Shown: positions 34,102-46,228 of the stretch, one piece after another
How positions within the stretch are numbered: the first letter of the stretch is position 1
How the letters are laid out: every line of letters begins with the position of its first letter
NCBI GenBank assembly: GCA_033064195.1
Contig: JARBJD010000001.1
Span: 372,001 to 436,000 of the forward strand
DNA: 64,000 bases
From: Blattamonas nauphoetae
Taxonomy: Eukaryota > Preaxostyla > Oxymonadida
Reading direction: 5' to 3'
Translations under genes and position numbers: made by a program
The notes under the pieces: generated by a model
Seen by the model: the letters and a program-made list of their open reading frames with translations, nothing else
Databases searched by the model: none
What the model was told of the DNA's origin: nothing

Positions 34102-34370
34102 TCAAAATAGTCAATGGGCTGACTTCGAAATGGTGAAAACCCAAGGATAGCATACTAGAAGACAAAAGTGCAATTTTCATTATGAAATGAAATAAATAGA
34201 CGAAGCAACGAACAAGAAAGTCGTCCCAATCTTCTGTTTGGATGTGAAACTCTTCATTGATCGTCGAACCTCTCCTACTCCTCCAATGTTCTCTCCTCCT
34301 CTCCAAGATCTGACACGTCCTTCACAAAACAAACAGTCATGAAGTCCAATATTCCCGATTGAGTCGGTGT

Positions 34371-35454
34371 CTATGGGTATGCTTTATCTTCCGGCCTGAG
34401 TTGATGAATGAAGGCATTATATCGGCTGTCCAATTTGTCGCATGAAGTATAATCCGATTGGAAGATATGCTCAGAAAAGGACGATAAATATCTAAAAATA
34501 AGAAGAATAAGGAAAATACTTGCTCAGAAGATCAAGATGCTTCTCGCAGCACCGTCTCCACAGATTTCCTTGCAAGTCAGGCGCAGAGGCAATGAGAAGA
34601 GGAAGGTTGACAATCAGACGGAGAAGATGTTCGCCGCCGTAAATGTCACAGAATGTTTGAGAATCTTCTGGGAGCTGTGTTGGCATGGAAATCTCTTCAC
34701 CCGCTGCATTGATAAACTTAAGAGGTCTGCCCGGAAGCTGTTTTCGAGCGGCTCGGAGGAGAATCCGCCAATAGTCAAATTGAACGATTTCTTTTTGAGT
34801 TAGCAGGAGCGGCGAAATTGTTAGATTAAAGTATTCGGTAATGCTGTTAATGAATTTTGAGACATCAATCCTACAAAGAGTTGACAAAAGGATTAAAATA
34901 CGAGTATTTTTCATGGATGAAGAAGTGGAAGCCTCGAAGGATGCGAGTGATGTTTGGAGATCGTGGAAGTGGTATCAGCTGCAATGAAGGATCAATTAAG
35001 GTGCGAAACAAACCATATTTCCTTCAGTTGTTGCGGCAAAATCTCCAATGAGATGTGTTTTGAGTGCTGCACAGAGCATGTGATCAATGGTGAGTTTCTC
35101 AAGAAAGAGAAAGTCTTCAACGAAAGGATTGTCTGAATCAGATGCCGGTTCTTCGAGTTTAGAAGGAGTACTTGAAACATGTGTTTCTTTTCGTTTGATC
35201 TTTTCTTTTTCAGCTCGCTGTGCTTCCTTGTAGATACGTTTGGTGAGCAGAGTGTTTTCAGGTGTCTTTTTGAGCATTCGATCTTCAGTAACCCATTCAT
35301 CGTAGCGTTTCGTAAATCTGGGGTAAGAAACGTAGTATTCACGACTCTCACCACGTCTTCTCTCTTCTTGAATCACCGAATCATAATAAACTCCCTGATA
35401 GAGTGTAAATGCCTTCTCTTTAACTTTAAAGATATCATAGGGACGGTTCATCAT
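34371..35454 (-). CDS. MORF4L1: MRG15/Eaf3 family chromatin protein
   Basis: Subunit of NuA4 acetyltransferase and Rpd3S deacetylase complexes; the chromo domain reads methylated H3K36. Exons join through introns near 35000, at 34871-34901 (31 bases) and near 34470-34500. The N-terminal chromo barrel is visible from FKVKEKAFTLYQGVYYDSVI to YYVSYPRFTKRYDEWVTEDR. A charged linker follows, then the MRG domain (ITRILRGFHFFIHEKY, FINSITEYFNLTISPLLL, SQTFCDIYGGEHLLRLIVNL, EKHLDLLSKYL). The pattern IYGGEHLLRL is diagnostic of the MRG fold. The start is the first of two adjacent methionines at 35454. It lies about 80 bases downstream of MSH5 on the same strand. The nuclear role is inferred from the family. 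Confidence 0.9.
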
Positions 35455-35534
35455 TGGTTCAGAAGACAGATTTTAGATTTGTTTCGATGGGACTGATCAC
35501 ATTGGTTCAAACCGACACATGGTGAAATGAGAAG

Positions 35535-38500
35535 CTATAATGTACTTAACTGCTGAATGAAGCTCATAATATCTCCTGTATCGACGTTAAATGCACGGAA
35601 TAGTTCAACAGCTTTCTCACATCGACCTGATGGTCGGATCTGGTTTGTGGAATCTTCAGGCTGCAGATTTGTCTGAATCACCTTTTGTGCTCTTTGAATG
35701 ATACTATCAGGGACACCAGCGAGTTTTGCGCAGAAAAGACTGAAACTGGAAGGAGCAGAACCGGAGATAAGACGATAGGTGAAGCGAATATCTTCAAGTG
35801 ACGAGGCAGTTGTGTGTTGGCGAGCGAGAAGAAACTGCATTGTGGAGAAGGAGATGAGAGGAGAGACTGGAAGAGATCTGTCAAACATGAGAGAGATGAG
35901 AAAGAGAGAAAGAAGACTGTTCATGAGAGAGTTCGTGGAAGTGTGTAGTGAGGATGATTGTCGGTGTATCTTGTCCTTTTCTGAGGAAGTGAGAGAGTAC
36001 AGCAGTGAGAAGGGCGAGTCCGTCGTGATGATTTGTCCCTTTTCCGTACTCATCGAGAAGCAGAAGGGACTTACGAGTTGATGATCGCATCATCGACGAC
36101 ACTTGGAGAGATTCGAGCATGAAAGTACTGAGAGGGGTCGAGATTGATTCTGGAGTCAATATCCGAGTGAAAAGTCTGTCGATAATGCCAATCTGATCCA
36201 AAACAACGAAAATATGAGATGAACATGATCGATTCAGACTGTTGCCGAGACCGCTGGGACGAAACAGCCGACGTGGGAGAGGAAGACGATCTGTCCAACT
36301 TGGCGGAGATAAACTGACTTTCCAGATGCATTCGGGCCAGTTATGATTGATATTGCTGCTGGTTTGTCTGGACAGAGTGAAAAAGGAGAAAATGGAGATG
36401 ACGAAAGCCGAACCTCCTCGGAGTGAAGTGCTGTTTGGGATGAACTGGGGGAGGAGAAGTTCCTGGATGAGATTCCGTCCTTTTGTGATATGGATGCATG
36501 GTTCGTCAACCATCACTGGTCTGACAAGGTTGAACTCGTACGATGATGTGACAAAGGAGAGGAAACTGAACGGAAATTGAATTGAGAATGACATGGAAGA
36601 AGAAAGGAGACCAGTCCAGTTCTGAGATGAGATCACTCGAATCAATCAAAGCCAACGCATGTGTGTCGATCTCATCACACAACCCAGACACTATCTTCCG
36701 CTCGATGTCTGCACAAAAGAGAGAAACATCGATAAACGAGATGAACAGTAAACCTCCAATCTGTTCGGGGAGATTCCCCATTTCGAGGTCCATCTGTCTC
36801 ATCTGTTCGTTTTTGTAGAATCTGTCCTCCTCAATCCCAAACTGGAACTGAAAACCAGATTCTGATTCAAACGTGTCTGGAGATATGATGTGATCCTGCT
36901 TGATCGATATGAGGAACCCGAGGTTGGGGAAGAATGACACAGAAAGGGAATCGACGAGATCAGAATCGATGTTGTCGAGAACATCAGCAGCAGCGTTTGA
37001 CTAGGAAGCGATTTAATGGAGATGATGATGAGAAATGGACAGACCATGATCAAGTGGAGAGACGAATATGTTTCACGGAGGGCATCAAGTTGTGGATTGA
37101 TACCTGGCCGAACAGCGACATCGCTCTCACCGGAAAGCTGTTTTGTCTTCATTCGCTTCGTTTGGTTTCCTTCGTCTTCTGGTGGACATTCGTTCACTTC
37201 GTTTCCATCATCATCTTCTGGATGATCGCTGACATCTGCGTTCTTGTTGGAATCGTCGAAGATCAGAGTGTTGAAGATCATGCGGGAGAGATTGAGAAGG
37301 ATGAGGTGGTCGAATTGTTGGATGCGCTGGAAGAGAGGAAGTTGACTTGCTTTCGTTGATTGTTTCAGAGCCTCGAGGACCGTGTATGTGTTGAGTAGGG
37401 TCTGAAGAGTTCTCGTCAATGAGATTTATGAAAATCACACTTTCAGAAAAGTTGTGAAGAGAGTCTGTGTGGAGATTCCTTTCCGAAGTGAGAGGAGGAT
37501 TGGTCCACACGGCTTGATCTTTGCGAGAAGAGCCTGCATTTCCCGGATTTGATCTGTGCTGAGGAGAATCAGATTGAAAGAGCAGACGCAAAATGAACAC
37601 GGAAGAAATCAATGGTGTCGTGTCGTTGTACAATGAGTCGGCGGTTGCTGAGGGGACGGTGAAACCACTGGCTGAGAAAGAGATGAGGAATGATGGATGA
37701 GGAATGTGGTGTTCAGACTTCATCAACCTGGTTCCACCAACAGAGACCGTTTGTGTGAAGAGGGAGACGAGTGAAAGACCTTCCTTAGTAACGCCTATTC
37801 CGGTCATTGAGGGATGTTTTTGAGTGTGGAAGATGTGAAGTGCACGGAGGGAGAGTGCATCCATTGTGAGGAGGTTAGTCCTGGAGTCACTTTGAAAATG
37901 AAAATGTGGCAAACAGGCCAAGTTCTCTCAAATCCTCAACAACCAAGGTTCCATCAGCCGGGTTCAGCTCTGCACCTGCCGTGGGAGTGTGATGGAGATA
38001 GCTGAGAAGACTGCCAATGGCTCGTGTCGCTTGAATTTTAGTGAAGTCAAACAAAACCGACAATGTTGACGCGCGGCTGAGAGTATTGGTGGCATGAGAT
38101 GGGAGGCAGAGATGCGGACAGCGAAGAAGCGGAATAAAGCGTTGAGCTGTCGCTTCAGTATAGATTGATGGAGAACATTTGTGGATTGAGGCTGAAGACG
38201 ATTCCGCTGTGAAAAAAGATGGAGAAAGGAAGAAATAATACCATAAGATGCGAGATAACTCACCAATGCATCAGTGGTGTTGGATGCAATGAGCACAAGA
38301 GATGGGTGAAGTTCATTCAGATACAACTGGAGGAGGAGGAAATCCTCGTCTTCTTCAACTTCACAATATCCAATTTCATTCGTCAAAGGATTAAAACTAG
38401 CGAGTCCAAGTCTAAAACGTTCGGAAAACAAGGATATGACAAATATGGAAGAAAAAACCGTCGTTTCTGAAATGTCACTGAGATGATGGACTGGTACGTT

Positions 38501-38691
38501 GTATGTGAAAAATTAGAGAAAAATATTGAACGAAAAACGAGGAAAGATACATCATCTGGAGCATATTGCATCGCGTCTCGGATAGCATTCCGGCAGAAGA
38601 AAAATACTTTTGTTGTGGATCGATCGATTTGAAGCCTCAGGAAGAACCTCAAATCCGATGGAATTGCTTTATAAGAAACGTGTTGATCCAA
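35535..38691 (-). CDS. MSH5: Meiotic MutS homologue MSH5
   Basis: Partner of MSH4 in stabilising meiotic crossover intermediates. The ATPase domain is intact: Walker [18 protein letters not shown] near 36318-36342, then [11 protein letters not shown], Walker [21 protein letters not shown] near 36030-36065, and [11 protein letters not shown]. The ending ([26 protein letters not shown]) fits the MSH5 C-terminus. Upstream parts match MSH5 rather than MSH4 or MSH2: [40 protein letters not shown] and [16 protein letters not shown]. There is no mismatch-binding N-terminal domain, as expected. The frame changes through many short introns. The 5' end is unresolved: an exon at 38560-38691 may or may not belong, and the true start may be near 38470 or 38740. 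The gene is evidence for a meiotic programme. Confidence 0.84.
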
Positions 38692-38824
38692 TGTCTGGGA
38701 GAAACGGTCCCATGAAAGAGATAAAGGCTCGAAACACGTTTTTCATGGATTGCGTCTGAACTTCACATAGATATCGAGTAAAGGAATAGAGGCATGAAAA
38801 AAGACTGTGAAATGAGAATGAAGA

Positions 38825-39164
38825 CTATAGAGGATGGTTGAAGCCAGGGACTTCCGCGAGAAATCGTTTGAAAACAATTGGTTCTGATTGAGTGGTGAGT
38901 GTTTCAGGATCGAAAATGAGCATATCTCGATTCTGGACTACCTTGATTAATGCATATACACCAGTTATGAAGCAGAGTAAAAGCATGACCATGACAAGAG
39001 GAGAGGTGAAAATATTCTCGAGTGTATCAAAGAGTCGAGTTTGAAATTCTGAAAATAACGTTCGAGAATGAAGCTAACATACCGGATTCTTGGGGTTCAT
39101 TTTCTAATAACGAGATGGCAGTCGCAGGTTGATGTGGCGAATCATCTTTGGTTGATTTGGACAT
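38825..39164 (-). CDS. Small single-pass membrane protein, unrecognised
   Basis: A 101-residue protein in two exons with a 34-base intron at 39049-39082. It opens MSKSTKDDSPHQPATAISLL, has one membrane segment (SPLVMVMLLLCFITGVYALI) and a conserved-looking C-terminal piece (QNRDMLIFDPETLTTQ, FKRFLAEVPGFNHPL). The reading frame is too short to be found without splicing. No signal peptide, so it would be a tail-out or signal-anchor protein of uncertain topology. It is divergent from PDI with 145 bases between the start codons. I do not recognise the family; the frame continuity, donor GTATGT and acceptor TTTCAG support that it is real. Confidence 0.6.
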
Positions 39165-39309
39165 CTCTTCAGTCTAGCGGTACTGATGTGAGAAGAACAT
39201 CGAAGAAGAATTGGACTTTATTCAAATAATGAATCAACAAACCCGAAAATGACGCTTTTTCGTCTCAAAAATCGATCACCCCACTGTGGATCTTTCGAAC
39301 TCGACGAAC

Positions 39310-40737
39310 ATGCTATCTGTGCTCATACTGTGCATTTCTTCAATTTTTTCACACAATCGAGTTGTCGATCTCACCCCTGAAACATTTATCGAGGAGGCAC
39401 AGAAGGGAAATCTACTTGTCAAATTGTACTGTCATTGTCCATCTTTTTCATGATATCTCACTTGTTGGGACTTATTTTCCAGTTATTCCACTAATTGTCG
39501 TCATTGCAAGAACTTAGCGCCAGAATACCAGGCACTTGCCAATGTTTTTCGACGGATGGAGAATAATGTCACAATCGCGGAAATTAACTGCAACACACAC
39601 GAAAGTTTTTGTGACAACGAAGGAATCGAAGGATATCCAATTATCCGCTGGTATTCAAACTCAACATCTCATGAAGATTACAACGGGCGTCGCAAACTTG
39701 ATTCTCTCCAGAAGTATGTTGGAGAAAAGCTGGGAAAAGTATATCGAGATGAATTCACGGAAATCGTTCAAATTACCGATGAAAATTTCGACGACATTGT
39801 TATGGATCCCAAAAAGAACGTTCTTCTTGCGTTTACTGCTCCATGGTGTACTCACTGCAGAAAGATGAAACCGCACCTCGAAGCACTCGCTGGAGTATTC
39901 TACCCCAAAGAAAACATAGTCATTGCACAGATGGATGGGGATAAATATTCAGATATCACGGATCAATACCCTGTCCCAGGGTTCCCAACATTATTGTTCT
40001 TCCCTGCTGTATATGAGGGGGATGAAGAGCGTATGCGAATGCTAAATGAGACACTATCGGAACAGGAAGAATTTCTCAAAACAATAGAACAGAAAAAGGA
40101 GAAAAAAATCCAGAAAAAGCCAAACACAACTGACGGGAAATCTGAACAACCAGCCAAAAAATTTAAAGGATTCCGTGAAATTGTGGTATTCAAAGGAAAA
40201 CCAGAGATTGGATCCCTCCTGACTTTTGTCAACAAACACACTGGAATTTACAGAAAGCCGGACAACAGCATCTTGCAATCGGCTGGCACAGTGAAAGGAA
40301 CAGAAGATGAGATGCTCCAGTTCATTGCTGCCTTTATCAGAAGAAGCAGAGCACAGAAGAAAGGAGAGGAGGAAGTTATTGTGCCTCTTCCTGAGAAGAA
40401 ATCAAGCAATGGAACGAAACACAACCAAACAGAAACGGAGAATGCACAACCCGATTTTGATCCATTTGTAGGCGTCCCTATGCTGGAGGAAACCGAGTCC
40501 AACTTTCTAAATTCACTCAACTATCGCGTTTATCCATCGAACGTTTATCAAACCTATCAACGATACATGACAGCTCTCAAGGAAAGAGGAATCGACTTTC
40601 TCGTTTCCGAACAAGCAAGGCTGAAAAAAATTATTGATTCAAATTCCGTGGCTCAGCATCTTCAGTCGCAGCTCGTCATTCGATACAACGTCATCAAGAT
40701 GATGGTGTCCATCTACCGAACAGTTGATAAGTTCTGA
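39310..40737 (+). CDS. Protein disulfide isomerase, two thioredoxin domains
   Basis: ER oxidoreductase that forms and shuffles disulfides. Two exons, intron 39426-39482, give 456 residues. A signal peptide (MLSVLILCISSIFS) is followed by a first thioredoxin domain with active site STNCRHCKNLAPEY and a second with APWCTHCRKMKPHLEALA, so the CxxC pairs are CRHC and CTHC rather than the classic CGHC. The second domain continues MDGDKYSDITDQYPVPGFPT with the cis-proline. A basic linker and a helical C-terminal domain (RYMTALKERGIDFLVSEQAR) complete it. No KDEL-type retention signal is present; it ends TVDKF, so retention must depend on another signal or partners. It would help fold disulfide-rich secreted proteins such as the one at 4060, by inference. 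Confidence 0.92.
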
Positions 40738-41883
40738 AAATAGTTCAAATGAGATTGTTTTCGTCTTTCTTGTCTATTCATTTCACATAACCTCGAGTTT
40801 TTATTTCAATTTGAAAGGAAATAACAACTTTATTCATGAAGTGGTTCAGAACAGAGCGATTTTTTGGTTGGGGATTTTCCCCTCACCAAATTTTGGGTTG
40901 ATCATGAAATCACAGAGATTCGTGACTCACGATTGGGAGACCCTGAAACACGAAATGTTGGCAATCAGAATCCCTCTCAAACTGAATAAGAATTAGAACG
41001 CGAAAGAAAAGAATAAAAACACATTCTGAATGCCTCTCGGCTTTTGAAAAGGGCATGCGGGATGGACAATTCCTCCGTTATTTCATTCCACAAAGCCTCC
41101 AGTTCCCGTCGATGACCTGCTCCTGTTGTTCTTGAACTGTTTTGACAGTTGTGAGTGGGAATTCGGGTGATGGCAGGAGAGGCGTGTTGGGTGAATGGGC
41201 TGATTGTTTGTCGTTTTCTGGAGGACTAGTGACTGTTTCAGGAATTGTATCTGTTGCAAGAGCGACGGGGTGTTTGATGGAAAGGGAGAGAGAACGTGTG
41301 AAGTGGAGGGGAAGAAGGGTCGAGTGTGGGTGTGGTGTTGGGAATAACAGGGAGAGGGATCAGAATGAGAGAGAGATGGGTCAAGATAAGAGAGAGACGT
41401 GTCGGAAGGAGAGAGAGATGGGTCAAAATATGAGAGAGATGGGTTAGAATGAGAGAGAGGTCAGAATGAGAGGCTGTTGAAGAGAAAGGGGACGCCGAGA
41501 TTCAATACTGCAGCATGTGGGAGAGCGACAAACCCGAAGCCATGGAAAGCACGTCTGATGTGAGATTGAAGGACCGCGATGAGCCAGATGAGAAAACTCC
41601 AACATCACGACTCATTTCAGCGACTAGCGATGATTTAATATGTCTGAGGTGGTTCCAGGAAGTGTTTCGATCGATGATGACGCAAATGAGCCAGAACAAG
41701 GAACCACACGATGAAGCATGATCAGTAGGAAGCCGAGTCCTGGGACATGTTCGAAGCTTCATTCAAATCACAGCGTGCACACAATTGATAGTGACGATCG
41801 ATTCACTCATCGGAAGTCGCGATGATGGCTTCTCTTCATCGAACTCGTCAGTCGAATCCCACACGAATCCAAATTGAGCAGAA
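40738..41883. other. Region of uncertain coding, 3' part of the neighbouring minus-strand gene likely
   Basis: No complete gene is seen between PDI and 41884. On the minus strand, coding-like pieces occur: DSAQFGFVWDSTDEFDEEKP near 41770-41870, a repeat with DPSLS units near 41341-41475, and LEALWNEITEELSIPHALFK near 41000-41110. They would extend the gene at 41884-44144 if suitable introns exist, but I could not join them with confidence. Confidence 0.45.
41341..41475. repeat. About 21-base GAGAGAGATGGG tandem repeat
   Basis: Five or six units of the type TCAGAATGAGAGAGAGATGGG, period mostly 21 bases with one or two irregular units. The minus strand can read as DPSLSxx heptads, so it may be coding, like the 21-base repeat in the PP2C gene. 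Confidence 0.8.
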
Positions 41884-44144
41884 TCAAGGTGGATTGATTT
41901 GGTAATCCTGAGATGATTGCGACGAATTCACGGATAAGGTGGGTGGATTCGAACCTTGCTTGGCGTATGGATATGTTATCAGAGATGGCTTTCCCTGAGA
42001 AACCGTTTGACCTTGGAGTGAACGTGCCATAGGATTAAGTGGGGGTTGCGACGGCTGCTGCGTCAGCGAAGACCGTGGATCCGAAATAGTTTTTGACACA
42101 GAGTCAAAGGGTTGTGGGTTCGATCCTCCTGATTGAGAGAGGTGACTGATTCCGTCGTCACTCTCGGTCACTTTGTACACGTTGAGACTTGAGTTGGTCG
42201 AGGCGATCAGAAAGCCGGAGGTGTAGTGGTACTGAATGGGAGTGGAATTGAAGAGGCGAGTGAAAGCATTGGGTGATCCTTTGGAGGGCTGACAAGAAGG
42301 AGAGATGAAAGAGAGACGGAGAGCATACCGTTTCTTGGCTGAATCCCCTCATGACGAAAGAGGGCTCAGACCGAGAGAGGTCCTGGGAGACAGACCACGC
42401 CTGCAATCGGCTGTGTGTGCTCATTGTAATGATCATTCCACCGTGTCCTCCGGCAATTTTGGCAGGCTTGTCTGTGAGAGACTGAAGAGGTGATTCTGGG
42501 AGAGTGGCGACGAGACATTGACGCGAATCAGTGTCGTCATCGTCATCGTCAAGAATAACGTTAATGTCGACAAAAACAACGCGTGATCTGTTTGTGAGGA
42601 TGCAGAGGTGCGTCGGAGAGAGGGCGTTCAATTTTGTGGATGATGGATAAAATGATGATGAAATAAAAAATTCGTCTTTGTCGAGCACGATGGTCATGGT
42701 TTTTGTGAGTACAAGTCGATTATCCTGAAGTTTGAGTTGCTGGATCGCACCGCTCTTCCAAACGAGAATGATCGATGGGACTTCTCTTCTTTTGAAGAAA
42801 ACTTGAATAGCAATGTCGTCTTTGGTTGGTTTCGTGGAAGAAAGTGCTATTCGCTTAATTGAACCTCGACAAATCTCGTTTTGGAGACCGGTTACGGAGT
42901 AGAATGTGCCTGTAACGACGAACAGACCAGCGGTTCCACTTCGAGTAACACAGACTACTCTCATGGACGGAATTCCTGGTTGATATTCTGTTTGACCCAT
43001 TTCTTCCGTATCCATCAAAATAATTCCATTATCCCGTGAAAAAGGATTGCTGCTGTCAAGATCAAACGCTCTCTGCCTTGTCATGAGTTGGGAGTTGAGC
43101 GAGTGATGCGGAGAAGAATGTCTATAATTTGTCGGTGCCAATGAATACAGAGCAAGAAATCCCTGGCTATCGCCAACCAATATGCATCCAAGACAAGATT
43201 TGAGTGTCTCAACTGTTTCGCTTGGAGACAAATAACGCTTTAAGATAGTCTTAATATCAGTTGGCGGCTGGGTGCTGGGAGATGCTTGGATAGTTTCCTT
43301 ATATTTGGGGTAGCCTCGTGCGATATCGTTGTCGGAGTAAATCGCTGGAAGGAAAACACTCGCCGTCGGTCGAGCTGGGTTGTATGGATCATCAATCTGT
43401 GTTAAGTAATGGCAAACAGGCTCTACTGATCCACTACCACCAGCTTTGGCTTGAAAAATAATGGTGAGATCCGATAGATCTGTCTGGTTGTCATTCGACG
43501 TTGTAACGACAAGATTGTAGCGGGGATGAAGTGAAATGGACGTGGTATCTGACAAGTGAGATCTGATGCCACCTTTATGTTCAAAATAGATGGCGTTCGA
43601 TGTCGGAGATAAGGAACGTGGTAGGATGTTCATGAGAGTTTTTTGATCAGAGAATGAACAAAGATCGGTGAGGGTTAAACTTATTTCTTTGATATTAACT
43701 GGCGGAGTAGCATCCCGAGGAATGGGAATTGGATCAGGTTTTCTGAGGTAAATGAGATAAAAAGGTGATTTACAAACTGTGATAATGTTTGACTCTCTCC
43801 AGAAATGGATTGGATCTCTAACAATCCACTTGGTTGACCAGTAGAGCTGAAGAAGAATAATGAAAAAGTTTAAAAGATTATCGATGATACCGCTCCCTAG
43901 ATTGATATTCGTTATGAATTTGTACGAGTTGTTGCAGAGAGATGACTTCGTTCTGAAGGCGTACATTTTCAGTCGTTAACTCGACAATTCTTTCCTGTGC
44001 AAAAAAAAAGATGAAGATGATTTAAAAATAGTTAATTCACACTTCTTTCTCGACGACTTTTGCACTCAACGATTTAACATATTGAGTATCTCGAATGGAA
44101 TTTAGAGGGCCAGGGAGGGGTGTATGCGAAGCATCGTTTCTCAT
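41884..44144 (-). CDS. Unrecognised coiled-coil plus beta-propeller-like protein
   Basis: The gene opens with MRNDASHTPLPGPLNS at 44144, then a coiled coil (EKEERIVELTTENVRLQNEV, ISLQQLVQIHNEYQSRER) over the first 75 residues. Three short introns there restore frame. A large second part of about 560 residues is beta-strand-rich with propeller-like pieces (ISLHPRYNLVVTTSNDNQ, GCILVGDSQGFLALYSLA, IILVWKSGAIQQLKLQDN, AKIAGGHGGMIITMSTHSRL, FLIASTNSSLNVYK), followed by a Ser/Gln/Pro-rich end. The stop at 41884 may not be final, since coding-like sequence continues downstream to about 41000. I cannot name the family: the arrangement suggests a cytoskeletal or trafficking scaffold but no diagnostic motif is visible. 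Confidence 0.62.
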
Positions 44145-44500
44145 AGATTAAATAGTTCTTTACGAGGCTATTTGACATGAGATCCAGCCTAAAAACATTT
44201 TATTGAAGGTTGATCAGAGACTTTTGAGGAGAAAACAGTAACATAATACACATCAAATGATCTATTCTCCATCAAAGTGAACTTTCTGTCACGTATGAGC
44301 GAATCCCACGCCGATTTACACAATGATGAAACAGTTCCCTTAATTTATCGACTTCCAGCTGTACAGTTTGTTCAAAAAAGATGTTGCTCTGTTCAATAGA
44401 CCCAACCTGAGATTATGGACTTATCCTGAGATTAAACGTGAATTGTAAAAATAAACGACGGTAATTCAGGACATGATGTGATAACTTAAAACAAGGTGTG

Positions 44501-44534
44501 TGTATTCAGTCGGACCATGGTCCGACTGAATACA
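44501..44534. repeat. 34-base perfect palindrome
   Basis: TGTATTCAGTCGGACCA is followed directly by its reverse complement, with no spacer. It lies about 100 bases inside the middle element and could extrude as a cruciform, or be the fused ends of a lost insertion. Confidence 0.95.
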
Positions 44535-45020
44535 GCTGGTGTGTCCTGAGTTTCGTCCCAGAACAAAAAATGAACCGACTCCAAATCCCTAGTCGAACAG
44601 TTTCCCTCATTTTGTCGAAACAGAATCCTTTTTCGAATCATTCCCAAGTGGATCATGCACTTTTTGACAGAGATCTCGACTGTTGGAACCAGGAATCGAT
44701 GATTTCAATGTCATCACAATCCTCGAACCTGTTCCATTTCATATTATTGTCTTTACCCGATTGATACAGCTCCAGAGGGAAGAAAAAAACAAAGAATCGC
44801 AGTAGTGAAAGAAAGTGTTGAAAAATAAAAATGTCTCTCCTCGGATTCGAACCCTCGTCATTGAGTCTGTTCCAACCAGGATCAACATGCATTTTTTCGA
44901 AACTCAGGACTTGCTCGGTTATCTCAGGATTACCCCTGAATATTCAATACAACCCGCCTGTATTGAATACAAGACTCGAGTTGTGAGTTCTGACTGAAGG
45001 TATTCAATACACATCCCTTA

Positions 45021-46228
45021 CAGTTTGTGCCAAAAAGATGCCGATCTGTGCCAAAAAACATTCCCACAATCCAGACTTACGAACTCCAGAAGGTCTGCCA
45101 ATGTTCTTTTTACCGATTTTCTTACTTCCTCCAGCACTCAATATGGACTCAAACCTGTGATTTTGTGTTTTCTGCCACTTTCGACTCAAGATCGCACCAA
45201 TTTTCCACATCAAAACTTCGTCTCCTCTACATGGTTCAGTATGTCTTTTTATTCGCTTTTCGACATTCTTTCATTTATATGCATCTCTCTTACCAGCTTT
45301 TTGGAACATTCTGGGAGGATAGTCCTCATATGTGGAGATTGGAGGAACAAGATCCTCTCAGTCAATGTACTTAGTTTGTATTGCAACTTTTATCATTTTT
45401 TTCGCTTTCTCTAATCATTCTTTCCTGTTTGTTCACATTTTCCAGCGTTCGCACGGCTCCGTTGACCAACGCTGCGCTCTCTTTTCTGTTTTGGTTTTCT
45501 CCCAATTCTATCGACTAAATTCCTTGCCTCCGCATCAAATCCTCCACTCTATTCTCTAATGAGCTTCTTCTCATATCGATGATCAACTCTTCTTTCGTTT
45601 CTCTCCTGTAATTGTAAAAAACAATTGTTGTCTGAAGAAAATCAGGATTGTGAGAATGAAAGTTGAAATTTGATTGAAAGTAATGATTCGCTCGCTAATC
45701 GAAATGCAGAGACATCAAACAGTATCCTGTTCTGAGGATAGAATTGGGAGAAAACCAAAACAGAAAAGAGAGCGCAGCGTTGGTCAACGGAGCCGTGCGA
45801 ACGCTGGAAAATGTGAACAAACAGGAAAGAATGATTAGAGAAAGCGAAAAAAATGATAAAAGTTGCAATACAAACTAAGTACATTGACTGAGAGGATCTT
45901 GTTCCTCCAATCTCCACATATGAGGACTATCCTCCCAGAATGTTCCAAAAAGCTGGTAAGAGAGATGCATATAAATGAAAGAATGTCGAAAAGCGAATAA
46001 AAAGACATACTGAACCATGTAGAGGAGACGAAGTTTTGATGTGGAAAATTGGTGCGATCTTGAGTCGAAAGTGGCAGAAAACACAAAATCACAGGTTTGA
46101 GTCCATATTGAGTGCTGGAGGAAGTAAGAAAATCGGTAAAAAGAACATTGGCAGACCTTCTGGAGTTCGTAAGTCTGGATTGTGGGAATGTTTTTTGGCA
46201 CAGATCGGCATCTTTTTGGCACAAACTG
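45021..46228. mobile_element. Inner foldback element with two 492-base arms
   Basis: Arms 45019-45510 and 45739-46230 (counting the flanking TA) pair base for base without any gap, around a 228-base centre (45511-45738). Frames read from the two arms give identical translations, so the arms are at or near 100% identity. The ends are TA|CAGTTTGTGCCAAAAAGATG, a close relative of the outer element's ends. No transposase is seen; open frames of 115-133 codons in the arms are mirror copies and look fortuitous. It is the youngest of the three, or its arms have been kept alike by gene conversion. Confidence 0.88.

Noticed and set aside
34079-34306. Minus-strand frame just upstream of UFSP2
   Set aside because: No splice joins it in phase to UFSP2, an in-frame stop precedes the UFSP2 ATG, and it has no features of its own.
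38560-38691. Exon reading [20 protein letters not shown] as the MSH5 N-terminus
   Set aside because: No donor gives the right phase for the next MSH5 exon; kept only as a possible outer limit of the gene.
42110-42130. GTGGGTTCGATCCTCC, like a tRNA B box
   Set aside because: It lies within a coding frame and no cloverleaf can be drawn around it.
44839-44857. CTCGGATTCGAACCCTCG, like a tRNA T-arm on the minus strand
   Set aside because: The five-base stem around TTCGAAT does not pair and no acceptor or D-arm can be found.
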